Shown one piece after another: positions 13,301 through 28,652 of a stretch of 64,000 nucleotides of DNA. Below the pieces are notes generated by a model, which was not told where the DNA came from, made no database searches, and worked only from the letters and a program-made list of their open reading frames with translations. A program made the position numbers and the translations under genes. Origin of the DNA: Branchiostoma lanceolatum. Its lineage: Eukaryota > Chordata > Leptocardii > Amphioxiformes > Branchiostomatidae. Position 1 is the stretch's first letter, and every line of letters begins with the position of its first letter. The DNA lies in the NCBI RefSeq assembly GCF_035083965.1, contig NC_089724.1:27837435-27901434 (forward strand). The letters are read 5' to 3'.

Positions 13301-16300
13301 GAGTCCATTGGCCACAGCAAACTCTACATTATCGGGTAAGTAAAAATGTTTCTGCCATCAAATCATACTCTTTTCTTACCTTCCACTGATACTGTTTGGA
13401 ATAGTTTTTCATGATTAGAGAATTAGTAATTACTTGAAAACATAATTAGTATGTAAATCGTACGGTGAAGTGATGCCACATTGACAGAGGTTAACACTCT
13501 CAGAGTTCTATTGTCTTCAGTAGTCGAAAACATGCTTTGTGTGTCACTACGAAAATGAAATTTTCACTGTTTTTATTTATAGGTACTACATCCGCCTCAA
13601 TCATGTCTAAAACGACAAGTGTGCCCACCACGACTCCGCGTGAGTTTCTGAAATTTTATCTTTTTCATATCATTGTTAATATGCCGTTAATGCCTTTAAT
13701 GTGTTCTATCGAATTGTTTCCTTGCTTATCTAGTTGGTAACTTTTTTATGTGCAGTTAGGTTATTGTTTCTTTATACATAATAATGTAGTTAATGTCTTT
13801 TATTACCTTTAGTTATTGATTTGTTAGTTGTTACGATATTAAGTTGTTAATTATTATTTTTTGTTTCTATACTTTAATTCATTATTGCAATTCATCTGGT
13901 TTTAAAAAAATGGGGAAGGAATATTATAGACCACATTGGTCTCTCATTTCCCCATCACTATGTATTTTGATAAGTCTTTTTTATGTTTAATTTTTTTCGT
14001 TTACCTGTGCGAAATAAATAAATACAAATATATGAAATGGGAAACAACAAACATGACTAACAATGCCGCACGTATAGGAGGTGCGTATTGTGTAAGTGTC
14101 CTTACCTACTGCACAGTTTCGGGGATATGTCGATTTGGAAGATGTAAACAGCTTCTTCCGGTGTCATTCCTGTGTGAGGCTGTTCCATTGGAATCAACGT
14201 TGAAATGCGCAACTTTATTACTAAAAATCTAGAAAAAAATTCTGGAGATGTTTTACTTTCTGTTAAAAGCACACCTGCTTGTCATGCGACAAAAAGATTC
14301 ACCCAAATAGAACCGTGACAACGATATTTATCACATTTCAAACTGCAGGTACCCACTATCCGCACGGGGCCGCACTTGTACCGCTAGCGCCTGACCGTGT
14401 CACTCATAGCAAAATGCGTACACGTCCGACCTATCGCTCGGATGACGAAACTTTCCTACCTAATCCTGACAGTAATAAACAAGCTTTCGTCTCAAATTCT
14501 TGTTATATCAGGTGGGGCCGATAAAAGGCATCTGATCTGATCCACCTAAACACACGCCTCTTACGCCCAGTTATTTTTTAGGCCGGATTATTTTAGATCG
14601 ACCTGTTCATAAAGCTTGCTGAAAAAAACATGTGTCGTTTTGGCCTTGGAAGAAGCAGGTTTGATAATACTTCAGTGCCCTATCTTCGAAACAGAATTGG
14701 AACCATTAATCATGAACTACGTTCATGTATTAGATGTAAAAAAATTCCATTTAACATAATGGATGTATCATGTACCTCAACGAACTGCTTGATATCTTAC
14801 CATCAATATTTTATAATGTAACTTTTTCCCCCTTTAACAGTGGTAATCCAAACGGTCACGCTGTCTCTGGCTATACCTATCATATGGGACGACTCGTACG
14901 AGGATCGGAACTCGACTGCTTTCAAAGACTTGGAGGCCGACGTAATATCCTCGGTTAGTACCTTCTATCTGCCATGTCTGACAGAGACCTAATGACGAAC
15001 CTTGTGTCACCATACTTCAATTACTTTAGTAAACGATGAACAAAACTGATCTGAACTCATTGTCAGGACACATGGTAGACAACAAATGTAGATCGTTATG
15101 TTCTCTACTTGAAAAGAACTATTTCTGGTTTTGAAGAGAACGCTGTACTTTATACTCCGCCCTCAATCCCAAGAAAAAAATGTAGCTATTTATGTATATT
15201 TTACAGATATCTGACCTATACAACAGTATCCCTGGATTTTCCAGTGTAATTGTGCAACGTATCAGGTAAAACTTTTTATCTTTTACTGGACTGTTATTAT
15301 GCATGGATACGATCGAATATTAGGAAAGATATTGTTAGCTTATCATAGTTTCTTTGGTACAAAACTAAGTATTTTTTCTCTGCCAAACATTTTGGCATCT
15401 GGTCTACTGCCTTTATCAAAGCAATATGAAGGCAGCAGATCTGCTATTAGAACTTAATTGGGCAATGAAAAATACATAGCTGTGAAGGTATACCAAATAA
15501 TGTCTGATTAATTGATTTACCTGTCCGATGAAACCACTTACAAGCGCACTGTTAGATAATCAATTATCATGTATGACGAAATGTTTTTCTGTATAATATT
15601 TGATTGGTGTTATCAATCCGATGAAAACACTTCAAAGCATACTCTGTTAGATAACCAATTCTTGTGTAATATACAAGTTGTTCCTGTATAATGCATGACC
15701 GGTGTTTTAATAACCGAAGTCGACAAGACAACGGTGTGGCAGCCTCAATCGGCGTCCAGTTCGCCGGCGGTGACGCCCCAGAAGAGGAACAGGTTGGCAC
15801 CGTCCTCATTACGGCGGCGCAGAGCTCGGCTCTGGCTGTAGGTGGAGTGGCGATCACGGACGTGGGGATAGGTACGGCAAATGAACCTATGGCACTTATC
15901 TTATGGGCACTGATGTTATGTATGCGGAGAAATTCCCAATATAAAACAATGTTTAATGAAAGTTAAAATATGTAAGAATGGCTTCACTTGGTTAAATGCA
16001 TCAGCAAGAAATTTCGCGAGTTTGAGTTCCATTTCGTATTCAATATTTAACTTTTCGTCGGAGTATAACATTCAGAAAATATATTTACACACGCCCCATG
16101 GCTTTTATCATAAGGGCACTGACCGTATGCATGCACAAAACATTTCTGTATAGAACAATGTTTCATGAAAGTTTAAACCATTGGTTTTACAAAGGGTTTC
16201 CCATCATGGTTAAAATGCATTAGCAAGAAATTTCGCGAGTTTGAGTACCCTTCTGTTTTCAATATATAACTTTTCTGTTAGAACAGGAGCTAAGTCCTGA

Positions 16301-19300
16301 AAGGGGCCTAGAAATGTGATTTCGTACCATGCTCATTGAAGGCAAGTTGATTACAACATTCAGAAAATATGCTTACACTTGTATATTTTGCAGGAAACAA
16401 GACAGAAACGGGAAACACGAGCTTGTGTGACTCTTTCACCTGCATTGATCACGCGGTCTGCATCGAGATAGCTGGTGAAGCCAAATGTGTGTGCCAGCCG
16501 GGATACGAAGGCAATGCAACCATTCACTGCAGAGGTGCAAAATAGTTAATTTTTTTATTTATTTTCTATTCATTTATTTTAAACGTTACAAAGCCATGGA
16601 ATCATCAGTTTCAACAGAAAAGAAAACCATAATGCAACTTTTGCATAATTATAACCGTAAATAGTTATCAATAGAAATAACATATCAATGTGTAAAAATC
16701 ATACATAACCATAATCAATATCAATCATAAATAATAATCTACAGAAATAACGAAATGCAAGTTGCAAAATAGTTTATCTGTATTCTTGCTTCCAAAATCT
16801 TTTGTAATTAATAGAAATGATCAATATATATACGTACTTTCAAACTGTTATGTTTTCTGTTGTGACCTGTACTAAACCCAGTGGGTATGTGTGTGTGTAC
16901 AATAAAGGTCTTCATTCATAATATAACCAAAGGTTCGGAACCAAAGCCCCATATATATCATAGAGAGCAACATGGCCAATCAATAACAGTAGAACGCAAA
17001 CATGCAAATATTCATATATAAGGTTAGGGACGTCCCTCGGATAGGACGTTAAATGGAGGTCCCGTGTTTGAGGAGAGCCACACTTTGAGCACTTGAAAGA
17101 ACCCGCCGCACTTATCGAAAAGAGTAGGGGTCCTTCTCAGTGTGAGTGGTTCATATTACAGTATATGCCAATTATATGTATACCTTTTTTCTGTATAATT
17201 CGTCTTTCTGTATAGAATTCCAAAACACCAAACCATTTACCATTCACTCAATGGTAAAAAACAATGCATATCTGTATAGCCCATAATCGTAAAGTTCGGT
17301 GTATCGTATAGAATCGTGTCCGATTTTATCGTAAAATGACCCAAAACTATAGGCTAAAAGTTACCAAAGTCGGCACTGATCGACAATCAAATGTTTGTAT
17401 AAAGGCCCTAAACCGCCAAAATCAATGAAATTGTCTGTTTAGGGCGACAAAGAAGGTCGGTTTCTGTTGAACATCAGTGCGTGTGCCGGCACGCAAGCGG
17501 CTCCGGCGGCAGTGGGCACTTCAAAGAGATAGACACCGCCGCCGCGAGCGGTAGAGGCGGTAAGTCGGGACACGCATGTCGGCTAATGATTGTCAAAGAC
17601 CCGGTCTGAATTGTGTTTTGATGTCCTTTCTTTGGAGTTCATGCAGACAACTTTCCTTTCCTCAATAAAAACGGGATTCCCTGTGCCTACTGTCTCATTC
17701 TTTCTGAGTTCATAGTCGAGTGCGTCACGTCAGTTTTCACCATGTCAATCGCCACGCCGAGGAAGACGAGAAAGGACTTGACCTTAGCGGAGAAAGTGAA
17801 GGTCATTCAACTGCTGGACGGCGTGCCGAAAGTGGCACAAACCGAGGTGGCAAGGAGGTTTGGCGTCTCCCAGCCGCAAGTGTGCCGAGCGTACAAGAAT
17901 AAGGACGACATCATGCAACAGTGGGAGGCCAACAAGAACCCCAATCGGAAGCGGAAGCGAGAGGGGAAGGTCGGAGACGTCGAGGAAGCTCTGATGCGCT
18001 GGTTTCTCAATGCAAGAGCCAAGGGCATGCCACTGTCCGGGCCGATCTTGAAGGAGAAGTCAAAAGGCCTTGCGGAGGCCTTGGGGATCACTGACTTTAC
18101 GCCCACGGACGGCTGGCTGAGTCGATGGAAAGAACGGAACAACATCGCATTCAAGAGAGCTCATGGCGAGAAGAAAGATGCGGACACACAGTCTGCCCAG
18201 GACTGGGTGAAGGACGTGCTTCCCACGATCTTGCAGGAGTTCGACCCTGACAATGTCTACAATTGTGACGAAACTGGACTATTCTACAGGGCAATGCCCT
18301 CAGGAACACTCTGTGTGAAAACGGAGGATGTTGCCGGAGGGAAGAAGGCAATGGAACGGCTGACCGTCCTGGTTGGATCCAACGTGAGCGGAACACACAA
18401 GCTCCAGCCGCTCGTCATCGGGAAAAGCAAAAACCCGAGGTGCTTCCGGGGAAAGCGCATCCCTCTGCCTTACGAAGCCAACAAAAAGGCATGGATGTGT
18501 CTAGCTCAAAATCGGATCCAATTCGCCCCCCCTTCCTTCGGGACGTCAATATCGCTAGTTCGGACAGTCGTATAGTTCGGGGAGTCGTATAATTTGCGCT
18601 GACAAATGGGCTATACAGATATGCGGAATCTACAGTCGTATCACCGCACATGGGTTCACCTCCGGCTAGTTCGGCAATCTTGGCATGTACATGCTGAACT
18701 AATAAATAAATTAATTAATTAACTCTCATATTGTCTCTTTTGCCAGATATCAATGAGTGCATGACGGGAGCCCATGTCTGCATTCGTGAAGAACTCTGTT
18801 TCAACAGGGAGGGATCGTACGCCTGCGCCTCATGCTATCCTGACATAGCACTGGTGGGAGGAGGGGCAACCTCTTCAGCGCCTGTCGACATCAAGCGAAG
18901 AGCTCCTTTTACTGTGCAATCTACCGTAACGGTGGAATGTAACGTAGCCTATTCCTTCTTCTTCAACTGGTCTTTGTACTCAATGGATGATGGTCTACCC
19001 TCCACAAAGATTGCACTTTTAGAGAATGTTGAAACAACCGGTTCTGAACTCACCTTACCGAAGAATGTTCTACCGTACGGAAATGTCGTCATCCGGCTCG
19101 ACGTCACGGTGGAAGAGACCTCGTCAGGGCTCCGCGTTGTGATGTTTCATGAGCAGTGGGTGAACGTGTTATCTTCAGCCTTAGTGGCTGACATTGCCGG
19201 TGGATCTGCAAAGTCACTCGCGCGTGGCTCCGACATTGTCCTCGACGCTTCGTCATCTACAGATCCGGACGCCATGGTGACAAACTCAGCAGACTTCACC

Positions 19301-22300
19301 TACAGCTGGACCTGTGTGACAGGATCAGGTAAGTAAAGTAGCAGCATATGCCGTATCTTCAAGCATCTATCACACTCTGTCACTTTATATCATCACTTAA
19401 TTTTATTTAGCCTCCTTCGCAGACTTCCTATAACCGCGGCGTATATATTGGGGGGGGGGGGGAGGTTCTCTAATGCCGGCAAGGGACTTGTGTAGCCAAG
19501 GGAGTTGTGTAGCCGAGGGACGACCGCGGTTTATATATCGGCGGTAGTCCCTCGGCTACACAACTGCTTTGGCTACACAACTCCCTTGCCGGCATTAGAG
19601 AACCTAGAAAGCTAAAGTTTATTGCCATTCATCGTTTGAACTCAATATGTAAACTCCAAAACTCATGTTCGAACAAAAGTTGTACTTTTCCAATGTTTAA
19701 CATTTTTTACTTTTGTCGGGAAGTTTTGTGTTAGAATATCCCAAAAGAAGCTTTACAACAACAGGTACCCTTAGGCTATCTTACCGTCATGGTACAGGAT
19801 CTTCATGCGATGATCTTTTTGGTGATGGAGGAACCAGCCAATCGTACGTCGTTTCTTCAAGCAACCTCGATCCAGGTATACGTGGGTTGACCATACAACT
19901 TGGCGTGAGGTTCCAGGACCGATTACCTGGGACAACCTCCCAAACCCTGGAAATTTTCCCGGTTGGATCTCCATCCATTTCGATCAGGTATGCATGCTTC
20001 CTACATGTTCAGACGGTGACCAGTGTTTATACAAAATCTTACGTTTTGTCGTGTTGGTTTGCACTCTGAAAAGAACAATTGTCATGCAGAAGTTAGATAT
20101 AAATTATCTAGATGTTGCTTGGTATGCAAGGACGACAGGAGAAGATCTATTTCAGAATGAGGGAAGCAGGGTTTGTATTGTCAGTGAATGGAACCCTGGG
20201 AAACGTCACCCTAAAATCTAACAAGCTGTAGCTATGGAAGTTAAATTTCTGAGAAATCGGCCTACTCAGCGGAAGGGCTTTTTTCACCACCGTCAACAAA
20301 GACTTTCCGTAGATCGTTTGGCATTCATTTTACTACAAAATAATATTTTGCCTATTTTCAAAGGTGCTTCAGCAACTGTAACAGAAAAATTAACCCGTCG
20401 GAGAAGCTCGTTCTGGTGTCAGAGTGTTCAAACTGCGAGGAGAATGAACAGGTCAGTTACAACTGGACGTTACAGGAAGCTCCGGACGAGTTCGGCAGGT
20501 CTGATTTAGACTGGGATACCGAGAGCACCACGGGAAGGAACCTCCCTGATGTCGTCATTGAGCCAGAAGTCTTCACGGTAAAACAATTCATTCGGAAATC
20601 AACAGCTTTTCATATCTCTAGCTACTATTCATTTGATAGTTGAAAGGTGACTTGGCTACTGGCATTGTACATATGTAGTTCTTCATTTTGAAAACCAAAA
20701 TTTCCACAGATAATATTTGATAACATTGCAACCTATGACTTGTATTGAAATGCTTCCTTCTATTTTGTCATGTGCTTACAAAATATTTGATCTATCATAA
20801 GAAAGTAAACATTTTGGGAACACGTTAAATCAACCTCCCCCTCTACATAATGGAACGGGCGAGTGTGTTATGGCATCATAACACATGGGCAATGGAGGTT
20901 CTGATTGGTCGACGCCTTCTGACTGTGATAATATCATTTTTTTCAATGTGTTCCAATAGGCATTAGGTGACTACGCGTTCAGAGTTGAAGCATCACTGGA
21001 CTTCGGGCGTCAAGGGTTCTCTGAGTATCGTTTTGAGCCGAACGAGCCACCTGTGGTGGGAAGCTGCACAGTGAGTCCAGAAAACGGCACCGCCATGGTT
21101 ACAGAGTTTACCTTTACTTGCACAGGTACATACCACGTAGTTTTACAACTTACCGGAATACCGAATAAAAAGACTCTTTTTACACAACAAAGAAATTTAT
21201 TCCACCGACGTTTCAGTGGCCATCTGTTACCTTCTTCAATGTATTTCTGACGTATAGTGATGTCATGTCCTGTGATTGTACATATGTAAATATTTTACGT
21301 TTGGGAATGCATCTTATATGTACAAGCAGCAACACCTGTGGTGCATTCCTATAAGAACCAGTCAGAATTGCCTTGAAGAAGGTGACAGATGGTCACCGAA
21401 ACGTCGGTGGAATAAATCCCTTGGTTGTGTAAAAAGTGACCTGATGAAACTATTCACGGATAACCGGAATACCGTTACATGAAAGAGGACGCCTTCGCAT
21501 AGGCATGCATATGAGTGAAAAAAATCGCTTGATAACCTCCGTTTTTTGCTCTTTTTCAAGCTCTTGATAAGAATCCACTTTGCATGTCATCCGCTGTATT
21601 CAATGTTTCTGTAGGGTTCTCTGACGCGGACAAGCCTCTGACGTACACCTTTCTCTTCAACACGGGCGCTGCCTCTACATTCTCTCCGCTGTACACAGGC
21701 ACGGTATGTACCGATTGTACGTCTTCTTGCGTAGTGAAGTTCTTTTATTCACAACATACCTGGTTGAATGTGAATAAAATGACTTCGCTATTCACCAATC
21801 TGATGAAATGATTCACGGATGTATGTGTTCTTCATGTGGTACTAAGCCCATATTCAAAGAATGTTGTCATCTTGAAGGACATGGGTTTGTCTTTCAATAT
21901 CAAAAGCATGATTTCCAGCTATCTACTGAGAATTCATTCTCTGAATTCCTAAGTCATTTACTTATCTATTGCTTAGGAAGCCGTTGTTATTGCGTTGTGT
22001 CACAGCTAGTAAGAACTACCAGATAAAATCTTTTATCATATCAGTAAGCAGGCAATATATCTAACTTGAGTTTCTTTGTACAGGAGGCGATAACACCACC
22101 ACAGCTCCTTCCTGTTGGCCAAGAGTCACGTGACTTTGTCGTCAGAATCCAGGCTCAAGTTTCAGACTCTTTAGGAGCCACATCCACGTTCGAGACCTCT
22201 GTTAAGGTAATGTCTAGAAAAGGCAAAGCGTTCTTCTTCTAAGTTAAGGGGACAGGTGGCCAACTTCAGCCTGTTGAAGGTTCTGCCACACTGACGGGGT

Positions 22301-25300
22301 TGCTGATGCTGGAGGTGGTTTAGTTGTGACCTGTCAGTTCAAGTCGTGAGGGATGATGAGGGGGGAGTACTGTGAACATTTAGTACATGAAGGCTACATT
22401 ATCTTGTCTTTGAACGATGTCACGGATGAAATTCTGTCTCTATGGGCAGTGTAAGGGATGCGTTTACCCCAATGCAAACATATTCAATCCAAGTTTTCCA
22501 AAGCCAGCAAAGAAACCCATTAAGTAAGCTAGCAAAGAAAGTCCTTAAGGACAGTATTGTGACCCGGCATCTAACCCTTCCATCAATGTCGTCGGCCGAG
22601 TGACTGGTAAACGTTCTCATTTATATCTCGACCTCATGATGACTGAAAAATCAATCTTTCAACGAATTTAGGATAACTGTTGTTTTGCCCCTGGAAGTGA
22701 AACAAATGGGAGGTCCCCTTTACAACAAAAAGAGGTAAATTGATATCCTATGATGCTGTAGGTCCTGGCGCTTCCAGCAGAGCAGTCCACAGCGGTAGCC
22801 TCTCAGCTTGTGGTTGGAGAGAACAGTCCTCTGACCAGACTGGTGCGGGAAGGAGACGCCAAGTCCTTGGTGCAGATGTCCAACAGTGTTACGTCTGTCT
22901 TAAACACCGTTTCAGCGAACGCGTCAGCCGAGGCAAGGAAGGCAGCAACCGAGGTATGAACAACGATCGCAATGAAATTTTCACTTTTGAAACAGGTCCT
23001 TTAAATGACAGAAAATAGGAGCCTCTACCAGGCTCCGCGGATCGCTGGGAAAATAGTTGAAATTGGCCAAATAGAGTTAATAGTATGCTAAGGGTTGTCA
23101 GCTATGCAGAGAAGGTCAATAGGCGACCCACGGATATACTATTCACTCTATTTGGCAAATTTCTACTATTTTCCCAGCGATCCGAGGAGCCTGGTAGAGG
23201 CTAGGAAAATAGCACATAATTTTATTTCCGCAAATGCACTCAATAGAATGATGTTGCTAAAGTTGCATATACATGTACATGTTTTGTACCTTGCCATACG
23301 TTGTACCTTGTGCAATGGATTCATCTATTGCTTTATGCTTTATCTGTTTTCGTGTTTCATCACAAAACAGGCCAGAGAGGCTCTGGTTAGCGCACTGACG
23401 ACCATCAAACCTACCAGCGTGTCGTCTGTGAACCTTGTAGCGAGCGCGCTGGGGTCGGCCACAAGCGGAGGGGACGAGGTGTCAGCCGATTCTCAGGTGA
23501 TTCTGACCTTCTAGTGTCGTTTATGTTTTATATCTTCTGTACCACACATTATCTCTAAAATCTCTAACTGGTGCAATGGCCTAGTGGGTAGAGGGCTCAT
23601 CTTGCATACGGTAGGTCGTGAGTTCGAACCCCGGCCGGGTCATACCAAAGACTCTAATAATGGTACATACTGCTTTCTCCGCTTAGCACTCAGCATTTGG
23701 GAAAGAGTATGGTAGTTAAACACACACCACTACCAGTGGACTAGCCCCCTGCTGTAGTGACTTCCACAAAGTTGTGTGGCTCAAGAGCTGCCGGAACGGA
23801 GATGGGCGCCGCCTTATGCGTCGTCTGGTGCGGGAAGGACTTTAACTTAACTTTAAACAGATAATCTCTCGTACCTTATCAGAAGACGACGGAGGGCTTA
23901 TTAGAGTCTCTTACTAAGAAAAGTGGCCACACATGACACTCCTGATATTTCCTTTTTATTCCCCCCTCCCAAAAAAAGAGACAAAAGAAAACACCAGTTG
24001 CCGTCTGCGTTTCACTTCAGCACTGTGCTTACTACATTGTAAAATGTTTATCGTTTAGAGATACGCAAGGTAACTGTGTGATTGACCTGTGGTATGAACA
24101 GAAACATCACTTACGCTTTTTCCTTGCTCAGGTTGCAGCTGCAAGTTCGTTAAAGAACATGGCTGGATTCCTTCAGAGTATACCTCCTGAGGACCTTGAA
24201 ATTGGCCAGATAGAAAAGTCGTCTTCATTTATGTTTACAGGTGAGTCCCACGGCAGTTGTGCTACCTTGTGGCGAATTGATACTGGTTGTTCTACATTTA
24301 TCCGTTCTGTGCCTAACCTGATTGGTTGATAGCTTCCCATCGTCCTTTGCGCTTTTGAGCTAGATGAGGTCTAGTAAACCCCCTGATTGGCTAAAGCTGT
24401 TTTGGTGGCGACGGCGCCAGCACCGTGTCTACCGGGGCTAAAGAGCAGGGCACCTACCCGTGCGAGATAACGAATCGAGCTATAGGGGTCCTGCTTTTAG
24501 GAGGGTGCATTAATCAAACTAATCGTTATCTTGCTGGCATTTATCTGTAGATTACGTCTTGCTCCGGTTTATACGATAAGAGGAAGAGATCAAAGTCTTC
24601 ATACTCTAAGTTTCTATGTCTTACGTTCAGACTGAATGAATGCGTCGCACAAATACATGTACATAATCTAAACATATTATAGAATGTTTGTTCTTCCTCT
24701 TGTCCTACAGCTGTAGTCAATGTAATGGCTGGATCCTCGAGAGCATCAGATCAGGCAAAAAGTTCTGAGGAAGGGGAGACTGACAGTGATCAACTTGAGA
24801 AGGTTTGTTTGTTTGTTTGTTTGTTTGTTTGTTTCTTTGAACCTTTGTTTATTCATGATAAGCTCAAATCGGCACGCAGGCCACTTTTCATTGAAGTCAT
24901 GAGGAAAGAGATAAGGGTCAGGTACAATATAACAGAGATATACAGTCATTTGAGTCCAAATAACTCTATCAACATATATCATTACATATCTATGGTACAG
25001 CAATATAAAATTGCTACAACATATTGTAGGGCAAAAGCTGGTTCACGGTCCGTGTCCGTTCATTTTGTTCATTTCCGCTACTTCAAGAGTCTCTAAGGAA
25101 GTCAGATTCAGAGCCGTGCGTGTGTCTGGCGGTAGGCTGTTCCAGACATTTGGTCCGCGGTAGGCTACCGATCTTCTGAAGATCTCTCGCTTGGGTTTGG
25201 GGACAACCAGCATATTTGAAATCCTAGTTAAGACGAAAAGTTAGGCCATGTCTTCCAATTCGTTTTCTTGCCTTGTCTCACACTTTCCTTACACACTAGT

Positions 25301-28300
25301 CTTACTACTCTTTACGTACAGGCTAAGGAGGCAACGAAGAACATCTTCGACGCTATAGACACAATGAATGGACTAATGCTCAACCGGAAACGACCGAACG
25401 AGAAGCCGACCGTGATCAACCAGGGTCCGTTTGAGATGGCCCTGCAAAGGCAGAACTGCCGCGACATGAGGCCCCAGATCGTCCGGCCCTCGGCAAACAG
25501 CGACACGTGGTTCCGGATTCCGGATGCTTCCGCTCTGTTTGGACAGTCGTGTGGCCAATCCGTTGGATTTGAGGTGACTTTTTGCTCGTTCTCATCTAAA
25601 TATGAACATTTTGTAACTTCCGTTACCGTTTGAAGTAAGACGTTTCTGACATTAAGATTTGCCACATATAAGGTGCCAAACTGTCGTTTTTAAAAGACAG
25701 AAAAGTCTTAAGTCTTAAGTCGTCATAAAAACGACAGATTGGCATGTTGCTATCTATATAATGGGATATTGTTTTCAGTGCGCAATTTTGCTTGAAAGAA
25801 ACATTAGACGCTCGTTCTCATTTAAATGTACACATTTTGTAACTTCCGTTACCGTTTGAAGTAAGACGTTTCGGACATTAAGATTTGTCACATATAAGAT
25901 GCCAAACTGTCGTTTTTAAAAGCCAGAAAAGTACTAAGTCGTCGTAAAAACAAAAGTTTGGCACCTTATATGTGGCAAATCTTAATGTCAGGAACGGCTT
26001 ACTTCAAACGGTACCGGAATTTTAAAAATGTGTACATTTAAATGAGAACGAGCGTTTTATGTTTGTTTCACTTCAAACAAACTTGTTTCTGATCTGTCTT
26101 TTTATGTGTTTTTGTCCGGCTTTCTATTTTGTCCCATTTTCTTTATGTCCGTGTCGCCGGCAGACATAAAGAAAAACGAACCCCTGATTGGAGAGTGCCC
26201 CATAACGAGGTCTGTGTTTATAACCTGATAAAGTAAAGCACGTTCTTTGCATAGCGGTCATCTTAAGCCATCCTCTCACTGGACCCGCGGCACGCTGGTG
26301 GCGTCGCTACGTCCTAAACTGGATTTGTGTTACCCTTTATAATGGGAATATTATTCAAACGTACACGTAAGACCATAAAGACAACAAAACGCACAAGGCT
26401 TAAAAAGATTCGTTTTTTGTCGTTGGAATTTTGTTGAGTGCTTTGTCATTTCGATCGGCCACAGCAACGCCGCCAGCGTGCCGCGGGTCCAGTGAGAGGG
26501 GGGCTTTAGCGAAGATTAATTGGTTGATCTGACGCTTAAGAATATATATCCTTCATAATACAACAGAACTACCACACGTCCCTGAATCCGTATTCCTACG
26601 CCGACAACTCGGACAAGATCAAGTCACCAGTGGCGTCGCTGAAGTTCAGAAGTGACTCGGGCCCTGTCGGAGTCAATAACCTACAGGTACCCATAGACGT
26701 CATGATGCCGCAGAAACCAGGCTCTGTGGTGGTGCAGACGGAGCGTGGGGAGACTACACCGACTGGTCAGGACGTCATGTCGGTGAGGAAAAAAGCAATC
26801 AGACTACCATCATATCTTTTGTTCCTCTCATTATTCGTTTTTCCAAAATAAATTTAATTACTAACAGTGTATCGACATACATGGGTCACAACAAAGGCCA
26901 AATAAAAACCGAGAGACAATGTGTACATGTGCAGCACACATACACTTGCAGTTAATTATAGCTCCCCTTATTAATATTGATTGTAATTTGCCTCCAAACT
27001 ACATTGTTTAAGTATATGATTACATATCATTATTTCCTTACATCAATATCATTTTATATAATAGCTTTGAATAGTAGTAAACAATAGCATCAATAGTATA
27101 ATGTAATTACAAGAAATTAAGGACAAGAATTTTCATGTAATTTGCCTCCAAACAATATCATTTCTGCATATGATTACGTATTATTAATTCCTTACATCTA
27201 TATCATAATATAAATGTAAAATATACATACATCATTAAATATAATATAGTTTCAAGTAGTAGTATACAATAGAATCAATATTTTACTTTATCATATTTTT
27301 CTTCAGTTTAAGTTTCAGGAGCAGGTATGTTGCTGTGCAGTTTTATATACTTTTTGCAAAGAATAACAGAAATAACGTCTATTTGCAGATGCATTCTTTC
27401 AACGTTACCGAAGCGGATAGTTCTGTTCACGTCACTGTCACACCTGACGTCGAGGGAATACCTGTCCGTCTGTTCCTCGGTATCAACAGCGCCCCCTCTC
27501 GACTGGTCTACAACTGGACAACATCAGTGCCCTTAGCGGTGGATTCGCTGTACTCCATCCCGTTAGGAAACAACACTTACCTTCGACCTGATCCGTTCCA
27601 GTGGTTTTTGTCCGCCAGTGACTTGGAACTGACTGGATCTGAGCAACTGTTTCTGGGTAAATCTCCATCTTGTTGATAATGAATGTTGATACTTGAATAT
27701 GCGGTCTTCTTTACAAAACTTAGAACCTTTAACGCATTAAACAAACTATTTATATATGAACGAGCTTATTGTTTGTGATATACATTCAGTTGGCACTGTT
27801 AGACAGATGCTGTATTTTAAAGGGTGTCATATTGCGTACACGTAAGTGTGTGTTTTATTAACTTCTACCACATTGATTGTACGAACAGGTCGTGTTAATC
27901 AGTAAATAGTTTCATCAGGTTGGTAAGTCACTGAATAAAAATACTCTTTTTACACAATCAAGAGATTTATTCCTCCGACGTTTCAGTGACTATCTGTCAC
28001 CTTCAAGGCAATCCTGACTGGTTCACATAGTCATGCAGCATAGTGATGTCATCTCCTGTGATTGTACGCATGTAAATATTTTACGTTTGGGAATGCATCT
28101 CATTATGTATAAGCAGCAACACATGTGTTGCATTAATATTACTATATGAACCAGTCAGAATTGCCTTGAAGAAGGTGACAAAAGGTCACCGAAACGTCGG
28201 TGGAATAAATCTCTTGATTGTGTAAAAAGAGTCTTTTTATTCAGGTCGTGTTAATTTAGTCCCTCAATAAGACACAATAGGCACTAGCAACAAGGAATTA

Positions 28301-28610
28301 AGCGTCTCAGTATGTTTAAAGTCTCTTTGATTTAAAGGTGTGGACCACGAGCCTTTCACAAACGATACAACAACCAACGATACCACAGTAATGTGGGGTG
28401 ACCTGTCTGAAGCTTTGGAGCTGGGCTATGGCGGAGTAAACTTCACGTTGAACTACACCCTCAAGATCTTCACGTCCAAATGCTTGTTCTTTGACGAGGG
28501 TCAGCAGCAATGGAGCTCTGATGGATGCGAGGTTAGAATCTACGTCAATTCGACATTTTCAAGCCATTACTTATACGTGTATATTCTTTCTGCTATATCT
28601 TGATATCAGC

Positions 28611-28652
<42 letters not shown>

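Noticed and set aside
14279..14524. Candidate extra exon of gene A near 14345
   Set aside because: A good-looking acceptor (aactgcag) exists, but no donor fits the phase needed to reach the SEA exon and the peptide shows no domain.
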